NCBI RefSeq assembly: GCF_036324505.1
Contig: NC_086360.1
Coordinates: 20,834,761 to 20,898,760 of the forward strand
Source: Eleginops maclovinus
Taxonomy: Eukaryota > Chordata > Actinopteri > Perciformes > Eleginopidae
DNA length: 64,000 nt
Direction: 5' to 3'
The translations under genes and the position numbers were made by a program. Positions 1-11,186 of the stretch are shown here, one piece after another (positions within the stretch are counted from its first letter, which is position 1; every line of letters starts with the position of its first letter). The notes under the pieces were generated by a model. The model searched no databases. It worked only from the letters and a program-made list of their open reading frames with translations, and was not told where the DNA came from.

Positions 1-126
1 AACTGAGAGACAGAAAATATATTTACATGACCTACTGAACGAACAAAGGGAGGGGAAAAAAACCTTGTGTCCACAAATGAGACTAATGAGTTTGACTGTT
101 TGTTAAAAAGTAGAACTGGTAGTTAC

Positions 127-3100
127 CCAGGAGGAGTAAAGGGTGCTGGCTGCAGGAAGAGCGACGCCACCAGCAGGTCTGCTGTGTCCTCCGTGATGTC
201 TTCACTGAAGAGCTGAGCCCCCAGCCAACGCTTGGCCAAGCGACAAACTGCCCCGAAAGACGGGTGCTCCTGCTGGAGACTAACAACACCAACATGATAT
301 GTATAAGTTGGAGCAAGAAAGATGCGTGCAGCGCAAGCTAAATAGAACAGGAAAGAGGCAAAAATATATTGACAAAGGTTGAATGAAGTGAAAATATAGA
401 ACCAATAAAAATGTATTATTATATCAGCAACATGGAAGGTTAAAAATACTGTGGTAACCTGTAAGAGCACAACAACCCTGCTTTCCAAAACAAACAGACA
501 GATATTACTTTGTGTTACTGTTTTAGTTTTACCCATGCAATGTGCTGGTGAGTAGAGGCTTGTGAATGGTGGTCATCTCCAGAGCCTGAGCCTCCTCACT
601 GTCCCTTACAACCAGCAGCCCCTCTGCATTTACACTCTCCCTCAGCACTTGAGGCTCCCGATGGTAAGCAACCTGGATGCGGAACACCAAGCCATCCTGG
701 ATGCATAAAAATAATGGGATTAGCTAGCATAAATAAATGAATGCGTAAAAATACACTATGACAGCAACTTTCCTAGACTAAAAAAAACACAGTCAAGTTT
801 ACAAACAAGTTTGCAACCTGTACACAAACTCAAAAATATACCTTCCAGACATCTAGGTGTGTAGGGCAGGGCTTGCATGTATAATTATGGTGCTTCTTGA
901 GTAACTCTCCCATGCGGATGTGGAAGGCAGTTCGGATGTAGCGAATGGCTAAGCGGTCATGTGGCCACTTTCCACTCCCCTCCATGTGACAGATCACTGC
1001 AAAAGCAGAGTTACCAATATTAGTTTGTATAGCAACATGAGTTCCAACAGCTTAATATCTATCGTTAAGGAGCAATGGGTATTCCTACATTGAATACATG
1101 GGGTGTCATTTAGGAATTTTGAAATCAGCAGGTAAAAAAAAAAAAAGAAATGAAAGAAAGTTTGAGTGAAAATTTCCTTAAACTTTTTCAATTGCAGACA
1201 ATGCAGCAATTACTTTAAAGTAAAGATGAAGACTTAAACTGATTCAACAAGAGTTAAAACTCCTAAAGAAGTTGATAGTAGTGGTAGGTCTTTACCTTTG
1301 ATAGGGGTGATATAAGCAGGACAGGGTTTGCCTTCTTTTGGCATCAATGATCTTGAAGTCTTTTCTCTGTCAAAGAAGGAATAGTCCAGCTTGAGTGGCA
1401 CAGGAGGAAATACCTGCAAGGCACAAATGAAATGTTAGATCAGTCCAAACGTCAAAATCATAATTGGCTATATTAATTCAAATGATGAAAAATTGCTTTT
1501 ATTTCAATACTACTACCATAAGAGCAGTATATGTAGATGTTAAGAAACAAGAACTTTACCTGTGTGTATCTGAGTGCAGGGTGGGCTCCTTGCACTGCTG
1601 TGACGGACAGAGGCAGACCTTCCAGCCTCCACAGTTTTCTGCTCAGGTCATCATAGGACTGAACAACCAGTAAACTCTCCTCCTCTCCAGTACTAGGCAC
1701 CTGAAGAACACAATACACGTCAGTAACTTGATGTATGACACATGATTATTACTATATCATGAAACAGCAACAACAATATCCCTTCTGGTGGACTATACCA
1801 TTAAAAAAATAATCAAGAAACTCCATAATATACATGTAGTATACAATATATAAAATATACTCCATCAAAAACAAAAACATTAATTAACAATACTTAATTA
1901 AATACAAATAAAATACATTTAAAAAAAGATGCAGGATATCCTTTTGGATAGACACAGCACAACAAATGAAAAACTGCATTCAGCATGTGTTTAATGAATA
2001 ACAATGTTTTCTAAGCCGAAGCGATTTGGCATTACCTCACTTCCCGTTTTAATGACGTCATCCAACAGCGCCCCCAAATACCGAATAGCGCTTTCGGGGA
2101 TATCTGCATGCCTGGTGGATAATAAGTATATTATTTTCTTTAAAAAAAACGAGGTTGCAGGAAATGCATACACACACTCGCATCACTTTAAATCTGTTAG
2201 GACGATGCCGTAGTGAAACTGGTCGCATGTTGGGTTATTATTAGCCCAAAGACCGATATTTGCGAGTAGAGGTGGTGCTAAAATTAGCTAACGCTAGCTT
2301 GCTAACGTAATATGCATTTTCAGACATTAGACCTCTGACTGAATAAACAATGAAGCGTGCAAACAGGAGACGGAGCTCTGTGTGGGACTGCTTTGAACAA
2401 GAGGGAAACTTTGTCCGCTGCATGAAATGTGACGCTAAATTGAAGTACTGCGGCGGAGCCACCAGCACCATGATGAGCCACATGAGCAGGCACCATGCGT
2501 CCACCGCATCACCGGACGAAGACGAGAAACCGGTCATATGCAGTGTTCAGAGCATCGAGGAGGAGAGCACTGCTAATTCGGACATAATGCAGGTTGCCAT
2601 TATGTCACCCAACATAAATATCATGACTGCCAACCCAACGGAGCGTGACTATGGAGAGAGGAAGCGCCTGAAGAGGAGCTCTGTGTGGGACATTTTCGTC
2701 AGAGTAAACGACGAGGTTCACTGCACGATGTGCGAAACGAAGCTAAAGTACAGGAGCAGCACCACCAACATGATGTACCACATCAGAAACAAGCACCCGG
2801 ACACTCTGTCCAATGATGGTGGGTCAGTCGCAGCACACACAGAGGTAACTGAGCTCATCTCCAGAATGATTGAGAAGGACATGCTTCCCATCAGCGTGCT
2901 AAGTGGTGATGGTTTCCGTGAGCTACTTGCATACACTGTGCAAAACTATAAAATGCCATGTGCTGGAGATATCACACGCCTTATAGAAGGACATTTCCAG
3001 GAGAAGGCGGAGGAGCTTCTGGTGCAGCTGGGTAAAGTTGAGAAAGTGGCTCTCACTGCTGACTTCTGGACAGCCCTCCCATTTCAGAGATACATTACAG

Positions 3101-6100
3101 TTTTCTGTTCATTCATAACTGAAGACTGGCAGGGCAGGTCAGTTGTACTGCAGACACAGAAGCTATCATCTGACAGCCACACTACTACAGACAGTGTCAC
3201 AGAAAGGCTTTTTAACACTGTGCAGTCCTGGGGTATTGCTGGGAAAGTGACTGCATGTGTTCATAACAACACACAAGGCATTTTGTCAGCCCATGCGTGT
3301 CCCCGTGTCACATGGGATTATGCTACTTGCTTTGCTACTACATTGCAGCTGGCAGTCAGTGAAGGGCTGAGTGAGGATCTGGTCCGCATCATCGTTGCTG
3401 CCGGGAAGCTTGTCAAACACTTCAATCACAACTTGCAGGCATATGAAGCCTTGGAGCAAAAGCAAGTTCAGATGTGCCTGCCACAGCACAAGCTTATTCA
3501 GTCAAGCAAGGCTAGATGGGACTCAATCTGTGATATGTTTGAACGATTACTCGAGCAACGGTGGGCAATCAAAGCGGTGCTCTCTGATCGTGCTGTCACC
3601 AACAGACAGGAAGCCCAGATGCTTGAGATTGAAGATGATTGCTGGCAAATAATTGAAAATTTCACACCTGTGCTTGCAACTCTAAAATGGGCGACAACAG
3701 TGATATCTGCTGAGACAGAAGTGTCCATTTCAAACATTTATCCGATCACATTCAGCCTTATTCAGACCCATCTGGTGCCAAAAGAAAACGATGTGGAACA
3801 AGTCTCAGAGTTCAAGCTGAAGGTTCAAAAGTTACTTCAAGATCACATGGAGGTAGGCATACACTAATCATATTTTACTGACTGAAATATATTTTGCAAT
3901 AACTTTAGCATAACAGGTGCTGAATAACAACAACATTATGATAAACTATTTGCATTCCATCTAAATAACTAGATACATTTCATTGTATTGTTCGCAGGTT
4001 GACTCTAACGGCCTCGCCTCCAAACCAGCTCTGATTGCCTCTATGCTGGACCCTCGTCACAAACATCTCAGCTTTCTGACGCCAACAGGGAGACTGTCGG
4101 CAAAGGTGAAGCTGCACGAACTTGTTTCAAACTTAGATGTGATAACTACTACTGTGGGCCTAAAGGATGAACAGCAAGACATCCTGGTCACACCCAATAT
4201 TAGCCAGGTGGCAGCTATGCCCTCCCAACAGAGAAGTGACACCAAAAACACCATGATGTTGCTCCTTGGAGACAACTACAGTTCCTCCTATGCCACAGAC
4301 TCTGAGGCTCAGGTAGATTACTATTTGAGAGACATTGCGCCCTCATTGGACATAAACCCTCTTGACTGGTGGAGGGTAAATGGACCAAGATTCCCCAAAC
4401 TGGCTACTCTGGCGAGACACTATTTGTGCGTACCTGGGGTATCACTGCCGTCTTTATTGTCCGAGTCTGGGCAAACATTTGCAGAAATGCGTACAAGACT
4501 GGGCCCAGAGCATATTGACATGATGATCTTTGTAAACAGAAATGCATAACTTTATGACAGCCTATATAAATGATAGAGTATGGTTACTGTATGGCAGTGT
4601 TAGGTTGACTCCTTGATTACCGTATTTTCCGGACTATAAGGCGCACTTAAAAGCCTTACATTTTCTCAAAAAACAACAGTGCGTCTTATAATCCAGTGCG
4701 CCTTATATATGGATTACGGTAATTCTGGTTGTGCTTACTGACCTCGAAGTGATTTTGTGTGGTACACAGCTCTCACGGCGCTCTGTCAAAATGTTTTAGT
4801 ACGACTTTGGTAAACTACAAAGCCGCACCGCTTGCAGCATTACGGCTACCGTAGTCAGGAGCGTCGTGGAGTTGCACCAAATGGCACCCGTCAAGAGACA
4901 CGCTTACGACGCGGACTTCAAACTCGAGGCTATCAGTCACGCAGTAGAACATGGGAATAGAGCAGCTGGGAGAGAATTCAACATTAATGAATCAATGATA
5001 CGTATTTTACGTGTTATAACTGAACTCATTACTGACTTATCTGACTGTTTTGTTTCTGTTATATAATTAATAATTATATAATATGTATCCGTTTTACGGC
5101 ATGTAGAAAAGGAGTGTGTAGGAGAGCGACATGCGGGGTGGGCGTGTGTGTGCGGAAGAAGTAGTTTTGGGAAAGTGAAGATGTTGCCAGGTTGGCTGCG
5201 TTGTCGGCGAAGACAATAAAAAAGGATTACTCCAGCTCCGCTGTTTCCCCCTCCTCTTTGCTCAGAGTGTCACATACCCAGCTGCTCTTCACTACGGTAT
5301 AGAGCATAACAACGCTGGAGGTAACAACATTTCGCTTAATGCGCCTTATAGTCCGGTGCGCCTTATATATGAAAACATTTCGAAAATAGACCATTCATTG
5401 ACAGTGCGCCTTATAATCCAGTGCGCCCTATAGTCCGGAAAATACGGTAGATATTTCATGAGTATGTCAGAAGGAGCTGGTAGGTACTTTTCCACTGTTG
5501 ATGTGTTATATTGTAGGTGTAAAAGACATGAATGTTCTTGAGTCGACAAGTAGCGGGTAATATGTTTTGTACATTGCCGTTAAGAACACATATTTCAAAT
5601 ATATTGCCTGACAATAGCTTACAAATCAAGTTGAACTTCAATTAAAAAACAAATGAAGAATGAAAAGCACTGGTACCTTCCTTTGTACCAACATAATATG
5701 TGCAAGCTAGAAACTGACTGACCAAACTAACCACTATTATTAACAGAACAAATGTGTCTATTGTGTCTCATGTTAAGAAAAAATAAAATACATACAGCTG
5801 TAGCAGGTGTGTAATGATCTGTCTGGGGACCAGTCGTTTTTGGCACATGCTCTCTCCATCCCACAGCACCGCTTCAGTGATGGCACCGTCCTGGAATCGA
5901 CGCAGCTCGGAGCGAGAACCCCACAGCTGACGGAACTCGGCCGACTAGCAGAAGAAGCACTGTTATTGTTAACCATAAAAGAAGCCTTGCAACAAAAAAA
6001 ATGATAAAACACGATAGAGAAAGTTTATATTCTAGCCACATCAAACAATTGCAAGTTGTAAATGAAAAGTACAATAGTATTGCATTTATAAACTTTTCGA

Positions 6101-9100
6101 ACAACCATGCTAGATTAAGCATATGTGAAAACTTTAATCCAAGGTATTCAGTAATCAAATACACTGTATGGTCAGCACAATGTAGCACAGAGTACAGATA
6201 CAATACAGATGGACTTTGCAGCATCTCTGATAATAAGACATGCACAAAAAAAAGACAGGTGAGGATACCTTAGGGCTGTCTGCAGGTGGGCCTCTTTCCA
6301 GGACAGAGGCTGCCAGCTCTGGCCTTAAGAGCAAACCGAAGCAGAGGGGAGGTTGGGCTTTGTGTTTTGGGGCTTCACTTTCCACAGACCACTGTGATAA
6401 AACAAAAACAAAGCATGCTAAATTCAGTCATTTATGATTTTAAGTTATGTTTACATGTTTTTTTTTACTGCCTTTTGTAAGGCATGTTCAAACAGCTTGA
6501 GTTAAAAACCTTAGTGTTAAACTAGTAGTATTAGTGCTGATTCAATCAACAAGTGTGCCTGTTCTGCCAGTCGAGTAGGGATCAGAATCTTTTAAGTTCC
6601 CATCCCTACAAGTGGATTAAGCCAGAATTTGGTAAACACTGAATGAAAAGGTTTCGTACCTCAGGGTCAGGAGAGAGGGAGTGGGTGAGGAGGCTGATCC
6701 TTTGGCCCAGTCCTTGCTGCAGCAGTGACAGAATAAAGGGGAGCGCAGTGTGGACATAATTCCCACTGTGGTCCATCAACTCACTGAGGAGGTCCAGTTT
6801 CTTACAGCTGGACTGAAGCTTTACCAGCTCACACAACCTGAGTAAAAGATGAAAAACACAAAACAGATGATGTGACCGGAAAACTAACTTTGGTAATGAA
6901 AGCAAGCAGTATTTGTCCAAAACGACATTATTACCCAACATTGAGGTGATAGCAGGGTTTGAACTATCTTTACACAGATACAACAAAGGAGTAGTTAACA
7001 CATGATAAACAGTGGCTAATGAAGTCTGCGTGTGAGAATGTGTAAAATAAAAAAAACTTCTCATTTAGTAAATAGAATAGTAACTGGATTTAAATTGGAG
7101 TTATTTTAAAGATCCATACTGGAACACATGGTCGCTTGTCCTTATCATGGGTTTGGGGGTCATGAGGAGGCCGTGGAACCCATCCACCGTGGGGTTGTCC
7201 CAGAACTGCATCGACACAGATGCCTCGTGCTGCAGCTGAAAACCAAATTATAAATAGTCAATAAAGTGCTGTTTAATCTCACTAGGGTTAAAATGATCTA
7301 AACCCATTTGTTTTTACAGTACTTACCTGTTTGTAGGTACAAGCGGTCATGTCAGCACACATGTTGAGATGTCCTGAAGGGTCCACAAACACCACTTGGA
7401 AAACATTGTGGAAATCTGCCATAGATGGCTGTAGGGAAAAGAATAATAAGAGGGGGAAATTATGATTAATTGAGGATGTTAACAAAAGTGTGGAAAAACT
7501 ACATGCAATGGTTTATAAGCCTTACAGCAGAAGAGTCAGGATCTTTGGCGAGGCTAATTCCATTCACTGTCAGGTCCGTAGTAGCTGAGGGTTAGAATTA
7601 GGAGTTGGGTAAGTTGAAAGATAGTCCAAAGAGTAATAAGCTAATTGCTCTAGGTTGAACTACTGAATATCATAACGTGTATCATGTTTAGCTGGTTTTA
7701 AATCGTCTTACCCAGGAAGTTCAAGGTGTTTCGAAGCAGCTGATAGGCTGTCATGGAGTTACTGATTCTGTGAGAGTTCAGCAGATAAGCCAACAACATT
7801 GAAGCCAGGAATCCATTGAAACAACCAGTGCCCTACAAGTCATTAAGAGAGTAATACACAGGTGAGGTCAGAGCATTGGTGTCAGAATACATATAATAAT
7901 GTAAAAAGATCTCAACAGGTCAGAGAACCCTTTCAAGCCTCCTACCTGGTCGAGCTCTCTTTGTCGAAGCCAGACTTTGAGCAAGGCCACCCCATCTGTG
8001 AATGCAGAGCACTGGGAGCCAACAGCAGAAAGAAACTGGAGGTGAGGCCTGGGCAGTAAATCCCCCAAAACAGAGCTATTGTAATGTGGAGTGGGAGGTT
8101 CGGTGCCCTCTGCAACAAAGAGGACAAATATTTTTTAATTTGGATTGTTGCTGAAAATGCAATCCTGAATAAACGTATGACCATTATGATTGAAGGGGAC
8201 GATTACATTTAGATGAACAATCTTACCAGACTGAGAGGTCTGCAGTCCAGTGTACCACTCTGTCCGGATATTGTTCCTCTGCGGGTGGAAACGGCTGGGC
8301 TTGAAGAATCCAGGAGGTGGACAGGCATGAACATGTACAGTGAAGCTGGAGGAGTCTTTACCTGAAATATCAAACACCAAACAACATATATCATCACAAC
8401 TCCAACTTTAAAATACTCTAAGCAAAGAAAATGTACTCCTGGTTAAATCGACACAATAAAAAACTAAATTGAGATAAAAGATAAATACCTGGAGGTGTCA
8501 GCAGCAAAACAGGTCGGAGTCGATTGCCATGGAGACAGGAATAACGCATGCTTCCAATTTCTGAGGAAGATGCAAGATACTGTGCCAGGCCTGCCAGGTA
8601 GAGAGCCCTTTTCCTCGGATACCTCTGGTTCACAACATCCTTTGGATGGAGGACATCCTAATAACAGAAAGACGAGGCGCCAGAAAACATCAGTCTCTCT
8701 TTCATTATAATGACTTTATTGTTATATTGCATTCAGTACTTGGTAAGAGCACATTGCTTTCAAGGCTTCAAGTGATGTATTAAAATAAAAAAGGGGGCAG
8801 GAGACTTACAGCTGGGATTGTGACAGCCAGGTCTACCCTGATGCGTGGTTTGGTGCAGGTGCCCAAGGGGTAGCTGCCGATCAGATCCACAGAAGCAGGA
8901 GGCACCATGTGGAACTTGCCCTTCGTTGCTTTGGGCACCAGAAGGAAAGGGACCTTAACTTCACTGGACAGCCATGACAGGTCACTTACCTGAACACATA
9001 GGGAGATTAAGTAATAAATAAGGTTACATGTTTATGTGTGGGAAGTTTTGCCTTTTCACTAAGCTTTGTTTTTAAGTTGAAATACTACATACCTCAACCT

Positions 9101-9923
9101 CTGGTGATTCTGGTACAGTCTGGATCAGCATGGTGACTGTCTGAATGAAGGAATCTATTTGCTGTTTCTTGCGCTCACTCAGGGCGACCTCTTTCAGCAA
9201 CTCTTCCATCTGTTATTGGTGATAGATTAAAGACACAAGAGTGAGAAACATTGTGTGTTATTGGTTGACATGAGGGACAACAGGCTTCACTTTAGTCATA
9301 ACCTCATCCCTTTCCATGTCAGAGGTCTTACCTGCATCTTAAGCAGGCTGCAGTGAAACAGGCTTTCTGCCTCTTTCAGCTGGTTCAGTTCCTCTGCTGA
9401 GGGAGGTCTGTACAGATCACTCCGGGACAGCTTAACCGGGTGATAGACCATCTCCTCCCCTCCAGCGTCTTCAGGTTTGCTCCTTTTAGCTTTACAGGGA
9501 GCATCGTTTTCCTCCTCCTCATGACTCTCTGAGGGAACCATCTGTAAAACAACAACATGCAGTGGCATCAACACCAGCTCGATTTTATCCAACTTTTAAT
9601 TTTATAACCAGTAAGGAATAATAATCAGGGTATAACATAAGAACTGGGCCTATTAACTAGTCGTTATTGGAGCGTTAATCCTGTTGTTTCCAACTTCCAG
9701 AAGCACTGAATTTCTATTATTAGAAAGTGCATATTTTAGTCTCAACAATAGAACGTAGTTGCCAATATGTAGGCAAAGCATGCAAGCAACACCCGTGTAG
9801 CCCTAGGTAAAATGCCTCGTTTGTTAACCAAACGGTAGTTAGCCACCTAGCAGCTAAAATCATGGCACATGTCGGCAGTCTTACCTCTGCTGGCTCGTCG
9901 GCAACTGTAAGCTTCTTTTTCAT
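127..9923 (-). CDS. nol6: nol6, nucleolar protein 6 (Nrap/UTP22 family); 5' 20 coding exons, 3' end outside window
   Basis: NOL6 is a nucleolar component of the small-subunit processome (UTP-B/UTP22-associated) needed for 18S pre-rRNA processing. Exons in transcript order (plus coordinates): 9923-9885, 9541-9332, 9209-9093, 8989-8810, 8657-8489, 8361-8227, 8109-7946, 7832-7712, 7584-7526, 7428-7327, 7235-7120, 6837-6660, 6391-6269, 5944-5796, 2111-2036, 1700-1560, 1413-1296, 996-842, 696-533, 279-127. All junctions are GT-AG and keep frame, giving about 889 codons against about 1146 in human NOL6, so roughly the last 250 residues lie left of the window. Diagnostic stretches seen: PVKLSRSDLYRPPSAEELN near the N-terminus, DGVALLKVWLRQRELDQ, ATTDLTVNGISL, GSRSELRRFQDGAI, YDDLSRKLWRLEGLPLSVTA and CRLAKRWLGAQLF. 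The start at 9923-9921 is the first ATG of a 13-codon exon beginning MKKKLTVADEP. The unusually large intron 5795-2112 holds two transposon-derived insertions. Identification is by remembered family similarity, not alignment. Confidence 0.95.
2350..4549 (+). CDS. Two-BED-finger hAT-transposase-derived gene (ZBED-like), nested antisense in a nol6 intron
   Basis: There are two exons, 2350-3852 and 3998-4549. They join in phase 0 across a 145-bp intron with a good donor (GAG|gtaggc) and acceptor (ttcgcag|GTT). The product is about 684 residues with no internal stop. BED zinc finger 1 uses C24, C27, H44 and H49; finger 2 uses C125, C128, H144 and H149. An RNase-H-like hAT core follows: LTADFWT with D238, then CFATTLQLAV, then ARWDS with a FERLLEQRW segment. 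The C-terminal hAT dimerisation region has DPLDWW-like INPLDWWRVN, FPKLATLARHYL and LGPEHIDMMIF. Position 306, in CVHNNT, is Asn where active hAT transposases normally have a catalytic Asp, and the usual SER-x-FS block near the C-terminus is altered to SLLSESGQTF. I could not find terminal inverted repeats or an 8-bp target duplication. An intact frame with damaged catalytic motifs suggests a domesticated gene comparable to ZBED6, which sits in an intron of ZC3H11A. A recently immobilised transposon is the alternative. Confidence 0.8.
4620..5447. mobile_element. Non-autonomous pogo/Tigger-like DNA transposon (828 bp) with TA target duplication
   Basis: Terminal inverted repeats start CCGTATTTTCCGGACTATAA at the left end and finish with the reverse complement at the right end (tagtccggaaaatacgg). 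Each end is flanked by TA (4618-4619 and 5448-5449), the target-site duplication of Tc1/mariner/pogo elements. The GCGCCTTATA/GTCCGG motif recurs subterminally at both ends (about 4679-4715 and 5340-5375). A short open frame at 4881-5066 (MAPVKRHAYDADFKLEAISH onwards) resembles the N-terminal helix-turn-helix of pogo-type transposases and then stops, so the DDE domain is missing. The element lies in the nol6 intron downstream of the hAT-derived gene. Confidence 0.85.
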
Positions 9924-9984
9924 GTCTGACCTGATTCCAATGTGAAGAAAAATCCGGTATTTTGAAGTTTTGATCAACACTGCT

Positions 9985-10110
9985 TTCCCTTCATAGCGCT
10001 CTCACATGTGCACAGGGTCAGTCATACATGCTACAAAGAAAAATATTTCCCTGATTGGTGGAAGAGTGGCGGGGGTGAATTGTGATTGGCTCGCTGTACG
10101 GCAAGCGTGG
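9985..10110 (-). promoter_or_regulatory. Probable nol6 promoter region
   Basis: Just upstream of the nol6 start codon on the minus strand there is a palindromic E-box CACATGTG (10003-10010) and two CCAAT boxes (seen on plus as ATTGG at 10054-10058 and 10085-10089). CCAAT boxes 50-150 bp upstream of the start are typical of housekeeping and ribosome-biogenesis promoters. The transcription start itself is not visible. Confidence 0.4.
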
Positions 10111-11186
10111 TTCAACGTCTTTCCGGCCTCAACAAGATAGGTTGCACGAACAGTCTTCTTGTGGCACTGATGTACAAAAAATGTCGTACGCAGAAAATCA
10201 CTTATTTATTTATATTTATATCCTAAATTAAGTTGCTTTTTTCTGAGTCAAATACCTACAGATCCATGGCAGATGTTTGCGGCCGCAGAAGACTATGATT
10301 GGTGTGCATGCATGTAATGTAAATAAGCCTACAATCAATCCTGACCCACCATTAAGGTTAGTTGAGTGTTTGTTGGATCTGTTGATTCAAAGCATGGTCT
10401 TTTTTGAGAAAGTTTTCGGTAATGCTGTTGAACTGTATTGTATTATACAAAGAAGTGTTTCTCTTATACCTTCATTGATAAAAATGTGATGAACCAAATA
10501 GTAGAAACCTCTGTAATATGTGGTATCTGCAGTAATGAACAACAGATGTTTATGAAGGCACAACAAATGAATTAGTAATTACACATGCACAAAACATATT
10601 TAATGTATTCATTGTTTGGAGTTTTAGATAACAGTAAAAAAAAAAAGTGGTTAAAAGACAATATGGATCCACACTAAGTGTTTATCTGCATATGACGAGA
10701 TGCACACGAGTGAAAAAAGGAAGCCTGCAGTCTTAATTATTAAAACTAAAAAGAAGCCTACTTGCATCACAGTGTTGCAGTTTTAATTTTGAGGAACGTA
10801 TATTTAACTTAATCTGAGGCAATTATAGAACTCAAAGCTTTCCTTTGATAGATACAACTATCATACAAATGTCAATGGATATATTGTATAAAGTGTGTTT
10901 TGGTACTAAAAAAATAAGAATATAAATATAAATAAATAAAATACATTATTATTTTAATACTTTAGTTTTTACTGTAGCTTCCATGTGCACAGCGCATTTC
11001 ACCACTGAATTGCAAACAAATACAGACAGGGAAATGTATATTGAGTCAGAATCTTTACCACATGTAAAAAAATGTCCCACCTAAGCCTACAACAGCAATA
11101 ACATACAGTGTTCTTGTGATACAAGTAACTTTTTTCCATTTATATATGCTCTTAATACAACTACAAACATTTATCACTTAGTTTTT
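10111..11186. other. AT-rich intergenic region between nol6 and the C2orf81 homolog
   Basis: No coding region or recognisable repeat element is seen here. It separates the nol6 5' end from the 3' end of the next minus-strand gene, so part of it near 11 kb is probably that gene's 3' UTR. Confidence 0.5.

Noticed and set aside
2051..2060. CRE-like TGACGTCA octamer near 2051
   Set aside because: It lies inside a coding exon of nol6 (the DDVIK codons), so coding constraint explains it.
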